Part shown: positions 13,665 to 25,699 of the stretch, in pieces
Layout: each line of letters starts with the position of its first letter
Numbering within the stretch: position 1 is the first letter of the stretch
Position numbers and translations under genes: made by a program
The notes under the pieces: generated by a model
Told to the model about the DNA's origin: nothing
Seen by the model: only the letters and a program-made list of their open reading frames with translations
The model's database searches: none
DNA from: Ceratotherium simum simum
Taxonomy: Eukaryota > Chordata > Mammalia > Perissodactyla > Rhinocerotidae
Assembly (NCBI RefSeq): GCF_000283155.1
Contig: NW_004454216.1
Location: forward strand, 12,209,924 to 12,273,923
Direction: 5' to 3'
DNA: 64,000 nt

Positions 13665-14302
13665 CGGGTAGGCAGAATAATGCCTCCCAAATATTTCCAA
13701 GTGCTAACCCTGAGAATATGCGAATATGTTACTTTACCCAGCAAAAGAGAATTTGTGGATGTGATTAAGGTTAGAGACCTTAAAATAGGGACATTATCCT
13801 GGATTACCCGAGTGGGCCCAATCTAATCACGTGGGCATTGAAAAGTGGAAGACAAAGGCAGAAGAGTCAGTCATAGAAATGTGGCAGAGGAAGGGGAGGC
13901 AGAGAGATATGACAACATAAGAGGGATTTAATGTGCCATTGCTAGCTCTCAGATGTCCGAGACTACATGCAGCTACACACAATGACCCAAAAGCAGTCTC
14001 TAGATGCTAGGGAGCCCCCAGACGGCAGCCAGCAAGGAAACGGGGGCCTCAGTCCTATAGACATTGAATTCTGCACCCACCTGAATGACCCCAGAACTGG
14101 ATTCTCCCCTAGAGCCTCCAGAAGGGAAAGCAGCCCAGGTAACGCCTTGATTCCAGCCTTCTGAGACCAGAAGCAGAGAAACCAGCTGAGCCCAGTGGAC
14201 TTCTGACCTACAGAACTGTGAGATAATCAATGAGTGTTGTTTTAAGCCCTTAAATTTGTGGGAATTTGTTCTGGCAGCAGTAGAAAATAAATACACTAGC
14301 AT
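13665..14302 (+). repeat. MaLR/MLT1-like LTR relic, second copy
   Basis: It starts at GGCAGAATAATGCCTCCCAA. It continues with GAATTTGTGGATGTGATTAA, TGGATTACCCGAGTGGGCCC and GGCCTCAGTCCTATAGACAT. It ends with CAGAACTGTGAGATAATCAA, TTGTTTTAAGCCC and an AATAAATACACT end. It differs from the 12345-12797 copy and may be another subfamily. Open frames inside it are not genes. Confidence 0.65.
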
Positions 14303-15185
14303 GGTGAAGTCTTGGTGCATAGTATGCACCCACCACATGTATGTTATCTGCTCAAGGAGGAGAGTGAGACAAGATGTGAAGGGGCCTTCCCAGGACCCCA
14401 AACATTATGTGCTCTCAAAGAAATAAGCCTGCTGTGATTTTACAATCTAACCTGGAAGGTGGCTTTCTCTAATGCTTTCTAGCTGTTAGGAGGATGGGCC
14501 CCTACATGAGTAGCCTCCAGCAGCAGCAGGAGGAGGAGGAAGACGGAAGGCTGTGCCTCTCCCTGACCTAGGAAAACAATCCTGTGCACATCTGACACCC
14601 AGGAGGAAATTCACACCGGATCAGACTGTCATCTCTCTAGGAGGATATCCCTTACCCAAACCCTCAGCCCTCCCTCCCACCGCGAGGCCGTTTATGTTTC
14701 TAATATTTGCCCCTAGCTGAAGCACGGGCTACAAAGATCATCTCCTGCTGCTGGAGCCTTCCGTTTCCCTAAGCCAAATCCATCCCTCCAACTGCACGTC
14801 AATATCTTCCAGCTGCCTGACCATGCAAACCCAGTCCTTGCCGGAGAGCACAGACCCTCACTGCTACACTGCTTTCTTTGAAAACTGGGGCTCCTATGCT
14901 TTCATAACTGGATTGACCTGAAATAACACCCTAGGGCACTGGGCCCTGAGCCAGGTGTCACAGATGTGGGTCCCTCGGTGTTCAATCACCAGCAAAGTGT
15001 GCAGAAGAGCTAGAGGATTACGGGCCACGCACTGAGCACAGACATGTGCCTCTAGCTTGAAACAAAATTGTAGACACTTTGCTAACTCATGGTGCTTCTT
15101 CAAGGCTCCAGACCAGTAATTGGCGATCCTTTTGATAATAATTTTCACTGCCCTTCTGGGAGACCCATCTCACTATAAGAAGGTT

Positions 15186-15425
15186 GTAATAATAAGAGCT
15201 AATATTGATTGTGTGCTTACTGTGCACCAGGCCCTGCTCTGTGTAACTGCAAAAGTGTTAACATTAAATTCTCAAGGCAATTTGAAGAGTTAATTTCTAT
15301 TATTTTTATCATCTGGCTTTACAGATGAGGAACTAGGGCTCAGAAAGGTTAAGCAGCTTGTCCAAGGTTAACTGTTAGTAGGTGGCTGGAGCAGTAACTT
15401 AAACTCAGGCTACAGTGTTTCTGTA
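15186..15425 (+). repeat. MIR SINE, nearly full length
   Basis: It has clear MIR order: TAATATTGATTGTGTGCTTA, CTGTGCACCAGGCCCTGCTC, TTACAGATGAGGAACTAGGG, CTCAGAAAGGTTAAGCAGCT and TTAAACTCAGGC. It is well preserved for its age. Confidence 0.85.
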
Positions 15426-15459
15426 TACCACGCACCACACTGGTCCTCTTGACTGATTC

Positions 15460-15960
15460 AACACACACGGGGCCCTTAGGTTTCAACTAGGCATCGCGCC
15501 AGACCCTGGAGATACAAATATGCCCAGAAAAAATTTCATTTTCTCCTAGCTAACACGACAGAAGAGGAGACAGATATGTAGAAAGAAATATATATTAACA
15601 CATTTTATTAGCATCATGAACAAAGTGTAATGGGAGAGATAATTAGACCCGCAAAGTGGTGGAGAGTTACAGGAAAGAGGAAAAGTAGGATTGAGAAAGG
15701 CTTCCAGAAGGAGGTAAAACTTGATGTTGGCCCTGAAGGATGACTTGGAATTCTTTGGATTGAAGAGATAAGAAAACATGGGGGAAAATATATGCAGCAG
15801 AGGGAACAAACAGCATGATTGAAGCAGAGAAGCCTGAAAGTAGAATAGACCCAGCATAGAAAAGTCCAGCATGGCCAGTGTAAAGTGCCTGACCACAGCA
15901 CAGAAGTTAGCTAGGACCACACTGGCCAGAAGAGTTAAAAATACAAGACTCTTCATTACA
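15460..15960 (-). repeat. L2 LINE fragment
   Basis: The words GGCATCGCGCCAGACCCTGG, GGCTTCCAGAAGGAGGTAAA and GGCCCTGAAGGATGACTTGG match the reverse complement of the L2 3' region. The 174-codon antisense open frame at 15546-16070 falls here and is a by-product of the repeat. Small L2 ends also occur near 6120-6200, 6830-6890, 16245-16360 and 17850-17880. Confidence 0.55.
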
Positions 15961-16054
15961 AAACACATATTCAGAAACACTAAAAAGAGAGAATAGTCAT
16001 GTACTGCAACCAGCTTGACTGATAAGCCAAAAATTGGAATTATTGATGCTAAGA

Positions 16055-16160
16055 ACCTCTGATATGTCACATAAGCTCCAGGGTTAGTTCAACGGTTCAG
16101 TTCACAGACCTCTGATATGTTAGATAAGCTTCAGGGTTACTTCAACAGTTCAGTTGACAG
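16055..16160 (+). repeat. 53-bp tandem duplication, two units
   Basis: Unit 1 is 16055-16107 and unit 2 is 16108-16160. Both start with ACCTCTGATATGT and end with GTTCA/G CAG-type sequence. By direct comparison they differ at 6 of 53 positions with no length change. The units abut exactly. Confidence 0.93.
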
Positions 16161-18679
16161 AGGTTTACTGAATACCCCTTTATGCTGGGAACTTTGCCAG
16201 ACACTCACGGAAGACATAATTCCTGGCCTTGAGAGGTTTAACCATTAGTTTACCTTGTTAACAACCATTTGTTGATTACCTACTAAGTGCCAGGCACAGG
16301 GGCTAGCAGTGAACACGACGCATGTGGTCTCTCCCCTCATTGAGCTTACAGTCCAGGAAGAAGTCACTATTAAACAGGAAGATAGCCACATAAACAGATA
16401 ATTTCATATACTAAGGTAACTGATATGTACCAAACATGACTAAAACACAGAGAAGGGGCATTTAACTCATACTGGGGTTATTTTGGGCTTTGGTCTACTG
16501 TGGGATCCCCTGACAGAGGCCCACTGATGCAGAATGGTGCATGTGGCCCTACACAGAGCACGGACCACGTGCAGTTAGGCACGTATGGTTCTGAGCCGAC
16601 AACACACTGCATGCCACAACATGGGGCAAAAAATACCTGTTGAATGAAAAATTACAATAAGGATACAACTGTATCAAAATAATTTTTTAGACAATATTAT
16701 ATCAATATGGACTCTGCGGCAGGATGCAGATATAGTTTGGGGAGGAAGATAAAAGTAGATGCATTGTGAAGATATGAAGCGAAAGAAAAGGGAATTGATC
16801 CTGAATTGAGAACAGAAGCTTGTGAACGTTTTCACTGGCCCTGGAGTCAGGTTAACTTCAGTCCAACCACAACCCCTCCCTGCGCTTCTGAGCAAGCCTC
16901 ACCTTCCTCATCTATAAAGGGTCATGACAATAGCAAAGGTTTGGGGTTGTAAGTTTATTCATCTGTAAAGGGAAACTATAACATCTTTGATGTTAAAGAG
17001 TGAAAAGAAAGAGTCAGGAAACGAGGCCAAGGGAGATAGACAGAAACAAGGGAGACAGAGAGAAAGAAATATCACACAGAACCATGGGCAAAGTGCTCTT
17101 TCTCTTGTTTCCTCATCGCTAAAATGGAGAGCACGACACCGTTTCAAGGCTGCTGTGGAGATTAACTTAAGTAAAATATCTAATGTGCACTAGCTCTGTT
17201 CAAAACGTTCTCACATGTATCAATCCCTCACTTTCCACCCAAGAAACCCCGTACATAAAGATAAGATGAGCTCAAATTCCAAGTAAAAACACATGGAAAC
17301 GTTAAAAGAGTGGTTAGACAAATGTAAGGTGGTCAGACAATGGGAAAGGAGCCCAAGGTTATTTCAGAGAGAAGGCGATCGAACCCAGGTAGCTTGCTTT
17401 GTGTTCTCTCTCCTGGAATAGACCTCCTTCTGCCCCACCATGGAAACATAACTCAGCTAGAGTCCCAAAAGCAGAGGTGGTCACCCAAGTGGCCTCTCAT
17501 TCACCTCACTTAGCCTATTCCATTTTCTGCACAAAGCTCCATGAAGCACGGAGGCTAAGCAGCTCCCGGTACAAAATAGAGCGTCCCTCCGTCTCTACCT
17601 CTGAAGGTTGGGGACAGTCCCTCCCAGTCACTCTTCCGCTTTGGGGGGGTCGGTTGGTCTCAGGGACAGCTGACAGCCTTATTTAGCCAACCAGCTGCTC
17701 TGAGATACACAATGTCCCTAATGCTCCAAGTCTGGCTGACGATTCTTTTGTATTCATGTAAGCAGCAGTTGCAGGAGAATCCGTCAGTCCCTTTGGTGGC
17801 CTCAGGGTGTCAAGGCTGCCATTCAAATCATTACCACCACAATTATTAACCATTGTTTTAGTGAGCTATCTGCCAGGCAATTGTTTTTTCTTTTTTTAAT
17901 CATTAAAAAACAATCAAATTTCACTGGAGCAATGCTTGCCTCAAGTCACATCAACACATTTATGAAACCCCTTCTGTTTGCCCAGTTCAACAGGAAGTCT
18001 TGGAGGAGGGAAGACTGAAAACACTGATTTCAAAGAATTGATAACGCTGTGGGGAAGAGGTTGGCACAAAACACAATAGGAAAAACTTATGTAAGATATA
18101 ATACACTGCTACAGAGTGGAAATTTTGTTTCCTGGATTTTATGACTCAGGGGATGGGCTGCAATGGAGGAGACGCCATGGGTGGATGATTTGGAGAAGCG
18201 GGATATTGCGGTGGGAAACTGCTTTCTTTTCCAACAGGTAAGAGGAAAACAAGCACAGTAGCGGACAGGATATGCACCCCATTAGAGGAGCCACCAGAGC
18301 CTGACTTTTTAACAAGAGAGTTCATCATTTAGGATAAATATTAAAGGTAGTTTTAAAAGGGCTTTTGCTTCCAGATGAGTGATGGGGCTGGCCTGCGTAA
18401 ATCAGTGAGATATTCAAAGGCCTCGTCCATGGTGGGGCTCGGAGCTACCTTCTGAACCCATTTTTCAAGCATGCTAAAGCCCAACAGCGCGCCAAGGGCC
18501 GCACAAGGCACGGTCACAGAGCGGGCTCAACGACGTTGCTGGAAGGGATGTGCTGGCCCACGTTTGCGGCCATGCCCGATGCCCCTGGGGCTTCAGCGCT
18601 CAGCACACCTCACAGTGTTTCCCCCAGCGATGGAACTTGTTTATGTGACCCTGTTCAAGGGATGAAAACACTGAACAGC

Positions 18680-19800
18680 AAGGCGAGAGCGCCTGGATCC
18701 GCCGCGGAAGCCAGGGCAGACGGGGCCGGCGACCGAGGAGCGCGCGGGAGTCCACGCGGGGCGAGCGGACGGGCTGCGGACAGCGCCCGCCGGGGCTCGG
18801 CGGNNNNNNNNNNNNNNNNNNNNNNNNNNNNNNNNNNNNNNNNNNNNNNNNNNNNNNNNNNNNNNNNNNNNNNNNNNNNNNNNNNNNNNNNNNNNNNNNN
18901 NNNNNNNNNNNNNNNNNNNNNNNNNNNNNNNNNNNNNNNNNNNNNNNNNNNNNNNNNNNNNNNNNNNNNNNNNNNNNNNNNNNNNNNNNNNNNNNNNNNN
19001 NNNNNNNNNNNNNNNNNNNNNNNNNNNNNNNNNNNNNNNNNNNNNNNNNNNNNNNNNNNNNNNNNNNNNNNNNNNNNNNNNNNNNNNNNNNNNNNNNNNN
19101 NNNNNNNNNNNNNNNNNNNNNNNNNNNNNNNNNNNNNNNNNNNNNNNNNNNNNNNNNNNNNNNNNNNNNNNNNNNNNNNNNNNNNNNNNNNNNNNNNNNN
19201 NNNNNNNNNNNNNNNNNNNNNNNNNNNNNNNNNNNNNNNNNNNNNNNNNNNNNNNNNNNNNNNNNNNNNNNNNNNNNNNNNNNNNNNNNNNNNNNNNNNN
19301 NNNNNNNNNNNNNNNNNNNNNNNNNNNNNNNNNNNNNNNNNNNNNNNNNNNNNNNNNNNNNNNNNNNNNNNNNNNNNNNNNNNNNNNNNNNNNNNNNNNN
19401 NNNNNNNNNNNNNNNNNNNNNNNNNNNNNNNNNNNNNNNNNNNNNNNNNNNNNNNNNNNNNNNNNNNNNNNNNNNNNNNNNNNNNNNNNNNNNNNNNNNN
19501 NNNNNNNNNNNNNNNNNNNNNNNNNNNNNNNNNNNNNNNNNNNCGCCCCGCCGGCCCCGCGGCGCCCCCGAGCGGGTGGCGGGGCCCTGACGCCCCGGGT
19601 GCGGACCTGGGAGGGCCCCGCGAGTAATCGGGTGCCCCCTTCCTTCCCTTCCCTCCTCTTCCTCGTCCCCCTGGGTGAGAGCGGGGCTCGTCTCCTTCCC
19701 CCCGCTCTCCACCTCCAGACGCTCACCCCAAGGAAGACGCGTGCACCTTCCGCAACAATTCAGTGTAGACGGAAAGGGCGCGATAGGAGGCGAGGGGGTG
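18680..19800 (+). promoter_or_regulatory. CD47: CpG island with probable CD47 promoter
   Basis: The sequence turns abruptly from AT-rich to very GC- and CpG-rich on both sides of the gap, for example GCGCGCGGGAGTCC before it and CCGGCCCCGCGGCGCCCCC after it. This is typical of a constitutive promoter. CD47 has a CpG-rich promoter in human, and exon 2 lies about 11 kb downstream. I see no TATA box or initiator in the visible flanks. The human promoter is reported to use NRF-1 (alpha-Pal) sites; I see no such site in the visible part, so if present it is inside the gap. The start site itself cannot be placed. Confidence 0.75.
18804..19543. other. CD47: assembly gap (740 N) probably hiding CD47 exon 1
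   Basis: This is an unbroken run of N inside the CpG island. Exon 2 begins with two bases that must finish a codon begun elsewhere, and the signal peptide of CD47 is not found in the visible sequence on either side. I infer that the 5' UTR, start codon and signal-peptide codons are in this gap. GC-rich sequence of this kind is often lost in assembly. Reading frames that seem to cross the run are artefacts. Confidence 0.78.
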
Positions 19801-22800
19801 ACAGCTGTTAGGATCCCTCCTTTTTCGCACCCCTCTCCCTCCTCGGTGTTTAAACGCATGTGGGGATGAAGGAGGGAGAGTGGGAGGGCCCGGGCCTCTT
19901 GTGATGGAAGTGCGTATTTTGGCGAAGTCTGCCAGACGGGGTTTCTCCTATTTGCCCTCCCGCATGAACGGAGGAGTTAAGGGGACAGAAAGGACACAAG
20001 TAAGTTTCATTTCCAACCCAGCATTTAATCGAAAGAATCTTCTGGCCGTTTTTTTTTTTTTAACCCTAGAAATAAGCTTCCTTATTCTTATCCACTTTTT
20101 TTTCTCGCTACCCCACGCGCCATCAACCACCTTAATATAGTCCCAATTGCACGTTCAAATTTTCCCACTTTATTTGAGGGGCCCATTTTAAGAGTTATCC
20201 AGATTTCGCTTGAAATATAAAGACAATAACCTCTAGTCAAAACAGATTTGCAGCAAAGTGGGATTTAGCGTCTTTTAACGCCAAAGGCGTCTTGTTCCCC
20301 CAAGCTTTTGGAATCCATTTCGCTTTTTGAAAATGTGTGCTTCGTCTGTAAAAACTGAGGAAGAAATAGGGATTTTTGTGGCTCTACAGTGCCTGTCACT
20401 CTTCACATCTATAGAGCCTTTTGTGAACTTTTTGTAAGATTCGGAATTGAGCTTGAGTAACAGTAGCAAGCAATTGTTACATTGAATTCTAGAAGGCGAA
20501 ATTAATTACGTTGTAAACTGATTGTTAGCCTCCCTGCTTCGTTCATAGAGGCTTAAGGCAACATGCCCTTAAGTCCCTGCTTATCACTTTCTCCACTCTC
20601 TGAAACATCCTGGGATGTGGGAGCTGTTAATATCAGTATCTCTATTATCTAAAGGATTGATGTTCTGTAAGGTAGTGTTTCCTGTCATCATCATTAATGG
20701 CTTGTTGCCATTACTATCATTATAGCTAAAATAATACTGCTTTCAGAAATCTGTTGTATAATCAGACAGCCTTCATAGTGAACCAGATTGTAAATTTGTA
20801 ATAAAATATCTCTAATTCAGATGGTTGGCATCAAAGCGAGTCTGAAGAGTAAAAAGTGTAAATCATGTACTGTTATAAAAACAGGGGGCCTATTTTCAAG
20901 TAGATTAGAAAGAATGGCTGGAATGGTACTTGTGGGAATAGGAATTCTGGTAGGCCTCCTTTAGTAATAGTTAAGATTATGTATAATTAGCATTCATTTA
21001 TGTAAAATTTTAATGTGCTGAAGCCCCTACAGAGTCATAGAATTCAGAATTTATGGTATTATATTATACTTAGTTAATAATAACCTGAAAAAAAAATAGA
21101 GGCAGTATGCATTTGAGTTCTAAGTGTTAAACATAAAACATAAAGTGATAGTGTTTGTCATAAGGTATAATGGCTTTTTTTGTGTGTTTTTAATATGTAG
21201 TTTTAAAAGGATGTGTATAAAGAGATATTGTTAGTCTCAGAACACAAGTAGTCATAAACCAAGGTATTTGGGAGATTAAATTTAGAATCCAGAATGAGAA
21301 AGGAAGTCCTGCATTTGTATGTTTGTTTGCACTGAAGTTTGATTTTCCTTTCACTTTCATTTGCAAATGGCTGATAATCAAGTTAGCCAGTTTCCTGTTA
21401 GCTGCCACAGTTTCAGTTGACCTTTGCAGTGAAAGAAGTTATCTAAAATGCCCTTTCCATCTAATTACAGGCAAACTGCACCCCCTTGTATTAGTTTACA
21501 AGATGCAGAATGAATTACTGTGCTCCGCTCCTCCCTCTTCCCCAATATGTCCAATTATATTTGTTTAAAAGCACATCAGCAGTTTCTGTGGTTTTCACTA
21601 ACTGGTAAATAAAACCTCACTCAAATAACAACAGTGATATGAACTGTCTTTTCAGTGGTTGAATGATTTTTTTCTTTGTTCGAAGTCAGTTTTTGAAATT
21701 GGGGTACACATGATTAAATTAAAACACATTTTTATTGTCTTAAGTCTAGTAGTAATTTGGCTTGCTTAAATGAAAATGTTTTCTTTTCTCCTAAAGACTA
21801 TATTACTTTTAAACACAAGTTGCCATTTTAAGGAAGTAAATGCCTATTTAAAAGTACTTATTTATGGGGCCGCCCCAGCAGTCTAGAGACAGTGTGTTAA
21901 AGCATTACACTAAATGCCTGCCATTAAGACACTTGCTCATGCTGTCATCTGTATTTTGGCAGATGTTTTGTCTTTGCCACTGAGTTGTTAACGGAGATTT
22001 GAAAGGCCAGGTTCTAAAGATGAAAAATATGAGTTTTTCCCCAAATTGACAAATATTCTAAATCCAAAATAATCACTTGTATTATTAAAACTAAGTTGGC
22101 ACTCCTTATTGTTAATTCAACTATAACTAGTATAGGCATTGTTTTTTAATATATTAATGTTCCTTTTGTGACATAGTTTTCATATAACCATTTTGCTCAT
22201 CTTTTAGGTTTTTGCTTCATAGCAGTTTATACAAGATAAAAATTTCTGTATTTTTATATCTTGTGTCTCAGCATAATAGAATGCACTCTTGGGTTGTCAT
22301 AAAGCTACTTTCACTTTGTGTACTAGTGCAGGTATTTCTTCTGTGGTAAAAAAAAAAAAAAAAAAACAAGAATAGTAGTATAGGTTCAATTTTGCTAAAT
22401 TCATTGTAGTACTAAGACCACCCAGGAAATTTGAGTCTGAAATACCTAGACTAAGACAAAAGGACCTGGATTTTCCCTCTTTGTGCTCACGTGGAGTTGA
22501 AGGAGGAATTAGAAGCTACACCCTCCTCTGAATATTTCATTCCATGTCCATGGAACAGTTAAGTAAGACTCAGAATCTGATCAACCCCAGGGTTTGAGAT
22601 TTAGATTAGGAGAATAAGTGTTCGTGTTTGAATACATGTCACACTTATGGGTTAAAAGGCAAGGTAAGGGATCTGGCAAGTGCAGGGTCTGTCAAAATTG
22701 CTTTTTCTGTTTCAAGTAAGTATGGGTCCATGCTATGCTTTAAGCAAGACCCTCTTGGACATATAGACAAATTTCAGACTGTGTGCTTCTTAATAACTTA

Positions 22801-23269
22801 AGATGTGGTTTATAGACAGTAGAGATTTTTTTGTTTTTATCCCTCGATGGTACTTAATATATTTTAAGTGCTTGGTAAGGCCGTAGTTCTGGGTGTTACT
22901 GACTTTAAACTGCCCTGCTTCCTGTAATTCTAGGTCGGCCACTTCCCTTCTTATAAGGCCACTTTTAAATCTAGTGAGGGGATTACTTTGAGTCAGAACT
23001 AAACAACTTGTGGACACCCCACTGTACCCCAGAACTTACCTGGTCTCTGTTGAGGACACATCTGACTAAATCTTCCTTTTTGTCCCTGATTCTAACCTGG
23101 TTCATTTGGAGCCTCCAGTTCCTACCAGGGGCTTAGGTCTGGTGGCCAAAACTGGTAGGATTCACTCTGGCAGGTCTTTACTCATGAGTTTCGTGTCATT
23201 TCCTGGGGCTTCTTACTCCATTCCTGAACATCCATTCCAAGCAGATAGTTAACTTCCTACTCTACTGCA

Positions 23270-24760
23270 GAAAATAGTGATGTGTGGTGGGGATTCTCTC
23301 AACTTCCCTCCTACCATTGCTAAACTTATCTATAATATCTTAGACAACCTTCTCATGCTCCTCCCTCACCTAGAATGCCTATTCACCTTTCTGAGGAAAG
23401 GACCACTTGTCTACAGCTCCTTCATCTCCACCATTTTGGAGATCTGCCCAATTAGCTTAATTCTTCAGTCTTGTGTCTTGGATTTTTCCCTCTGCATTGG
23501 TTCCTTCATCTTAGCTTGCAGACATGCTCAAGTTTTACCCCATTTTGAAAACAAACAAGCAAACAAGAGGAACCAGAAAACCTTGCCCTTGTCCCTGCCT
23601 CCACACTCTTTCCATTCTTGCGTTCCCGCTCATCTTTCTTACACTGCCACATGTATTGAAGAGAATCACGGCCTCTTCTTTCTCCCCTCCCATTCACTTC
23701 CCAAATGTAATCACTAGTGGGACTTCTCATTCCGCTAGTCTATTGACATTGCTGCAGATAAAGAAGCTAATGATGTAGTTTTCAATCTAGAGACTGTTTT
23801 TCCTAATCCCACTTAACATCTGTTTTTTCCATATTAAGACCCTCCCTTGGTGTCTGCCATGGCGTTCTTTGCTGCCTCACTTACTTCTCTCACTTCTTTT
23901 TCTCACTTCCTTGGTTTGTTCCTCTTTAACTACTTGCTCCATAAATGTTGGTGTTCTCAACATTTTACTCTCTGGTACCTGCTCTGTTTGCTTTGCAAGG
24001 ACTATCTGGGCAATCTTGTTTATGCTCGCGATTTCAATGACCAGCTGTATTCTTGGTGATCACCAAGTCTTTGTAGCTCCAATCTTCCTTCTTAAATCCA
24101 GATCCATATATCCTGGAATCTACTGGATATCTCCATTTCACTGTACCACATGTACTTAAATACTCAGTCTATTAAATATTGAAGGAATATTCCCCCCTAA
24201 ATCTCTTTTCTCTGTAGTTAATCCACAATCTAACTAGATACACATACTATTTTAATTAATAACTTTAATTCTTCTCCCTCACCTTCCACATCTGACTTAC
24301 GTTGATTTTACTTCTTTTTCACTGTAATTTTTTGGCCTTATCTCCAGTGGTAATTTACCTGGTCTATTGCAGTGATCTCTTAGTGAGTCTCCTTTCTCTT
24401 CTCCCCTCCCACCTTGAATTCACCCTTCATACTGCTGTATTATTTTTTTTAATGCAAGTAAATCTAAGTGGTTTGCTATTGCTTATATTATCAAGTCCAG
24501 ACTCCTCAGAATGACATTCAAAGAAGCCTTTACAGTATTTCTTAACCAACTTTTCCAGACCCTTTTACTAGAGATCCCCTGAATAATCTTCTGCTTCCAG
24601 TTACTCACTTTCTTCATTCCTCCGTACGTGTTACTTACTCTGCCTAGAAAGCCCTTCTTTTCCATAACATTCCTGCTCATCCTTCAAGACCCAGTTTAAA
24701 ACTCACTCTCTAGGAAGATCATTCTTAGACACATTCATATAATTTTTAAGGAACTCTTCC
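23270..24760 (+). repeat. L2 LINE, long degraded stretch
   Basis: A pyrimidine-rich run has L2-like passages such as CATTCCTGCTCATCCTTCAA, GACCCAGTTTAAAACTCACT, TATCAAGTCCAGACTCCTCA and TTCAATGACCAGCTGTATTC. It is in the gene's orientation. The open frames at 23277-23717 and 23847-24159 are inside it and I do not treat them as genes. Confidence 0.6.
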
Positions 24761-25214
24761 ATCCAACCTGCAACTGACTTCATTGATACTTTCCATTAAA
24801 ATATATATCTTCACGATTCCGTAATCAGGTCTATGGACGTGAGAAGCAGTGGAAGATTCTCTTGAAATATGGAAGAAGAGTGAATCCTCTCTGATATGAT
24901 TTTTAGATTTTTCTTTCTTGGGATTCATCCTTTAAATTTTTCACATTCATAAGGAATGTATTTACTCCTACTTGGTGGACCCTGAGTTAAGTCCATGGGA
25001 TACCAAATGAAGACATTGTCCTTCCTTTTCTTCCTTTTGAGCCTAATGGAGAGGTCAGTTAAGTAAAACAGTAATTACAAGATTCACTAGGAAGTACAGT
25101 GACAACGCTTGAACGGGGGCGATGGGAGCAATAGGGAGGAAGTGAGCACAGTTGTGTAGAGCTAGGGAAGGGTACGGAATTGAGCGTCTCCACTGTGCTT
25201 TAGCAGGAAGAGCC

Positions 25215-25690
25215 AAAGTTAGCAAACTATAGCTGCCATGTAATGAGCATTTGCTATGTATGTGAAAGGCACTGCACTAAGAACTTCATGTTCTCATGGG
25301 CTGGCCCCGTGGCTTAGCGGTTAAGCGTGTGCGCTCCACTGCTGGTGGCTCGGGTTCGGATCCCGGGCATGCACCGCTTCTCCGGCCATGCTGAAGCCGC
25401 GTCCCACATACAGCAACTGGAAGGATGTGCAGCTATGACATACAACTATCTACTGGGGCTTTGGGGGGAAAATAAATACATAAATAAAATCTTTAAAAAA
25501 AAAAAAGAACTTCATGTTCTTGCCTCATTAAATCTTAACAAAATCTCTATGAGGTCTGTACTATCACTATTCACATTTTATAGATGAGGAACCTGAGGTT
25601 CAGAGGTTAAGTAACTTGCCTAAGGTTATACTTCTGGGAAGAGCTAAGTCTTGAGCCAAAATCTGACTCCAAAATGTGTGCTCTTACCTA
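25215..25690 (+). repeat. MIR SINE, split by an ERE insertion
   Basis: The left part (to 25294) has TAATGAGCATTTGCTATGTA and AGGCACTGCACTAAGAAC. The right part (from 25505) has CACATTTTATAGATGAGGAA, GTTCAGAGGTTAAGTAACTT and CTGACTCCAAAATGTGTG. Together they make one MIR interrupted by the SINE at 25295-25504. Confidence 0.85.
25295..25504 (+). repeat. ERE-type SINE with 16-bp target-site duplication
   Basis: It has a GGGCTGGCCCCGTGGCTTAG head, a tRNA-like A box in GTGGCTTAGCGGTTAAG, a B box in GGTTCGGATCC, the ERE body, and an A-rich tail. The 16-bp sequence AAGAACTTCATGTTCT occurs exactly at 25279-25294 and 25505-25520. The perfect duplication and intact tRNA-like boxes suggest a fairly recent insertion. 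The boxes are those of a SINE promoter, not a functional tRNA gene. Confidence 0.95.
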
Positions 25691-25699
25691 GGCACCCAG

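Larger units (their letters stand above)
1..18679. other. 5' flanking intergenic region, no supported gene
   Basis: No open reading frame here looks like a conserved protein. The longer ones (about 130 to 175 codons) fall in repeat-derived or low-complexity DNA and lack exon-like neighbours. The recognisable content is old interspersed repeats, listed separately. Between them are stretches in which I see nothing identifiable: about 1-936, 1200-2200, 5950-7880, 9100-11090, 11300-12330, 14310-15180 and 16430-18670. In the human genome as I recall it, the DNA upstream of CD47 is likewise a long gene-poor interval. Confidence 0.7.

Noticed and set aside
13194..13700. A 168-codon minus-strand frame with overlapping frames in other phases
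   Set aside because: It runs through a MIR into an LTR border, and no conserved domain is visible.
15546..16070. A 174-codon hydrophobic open frame on the minus strand
   Set aside because: It overlaps an L2 fragment and part of the 53-bp duplication. The hydrophobicity comes from reverse reading of purine-rich repeat DNA.
18536..19859. Open frames of 361 to 419 codons on both strands across the CpG island
   Set aside because: Most of each frame is the run of N, which cannot contain a stop. The visible parts are GC-rich low-complexity peptides.
25310..25370. tRNA-like A and B boxes in the ERE copies
   Set aside because: They are SINE promoter remnants; the sequence does not fold into a full cloverleaf with anticodon arm and no tRNA 3' end is present.
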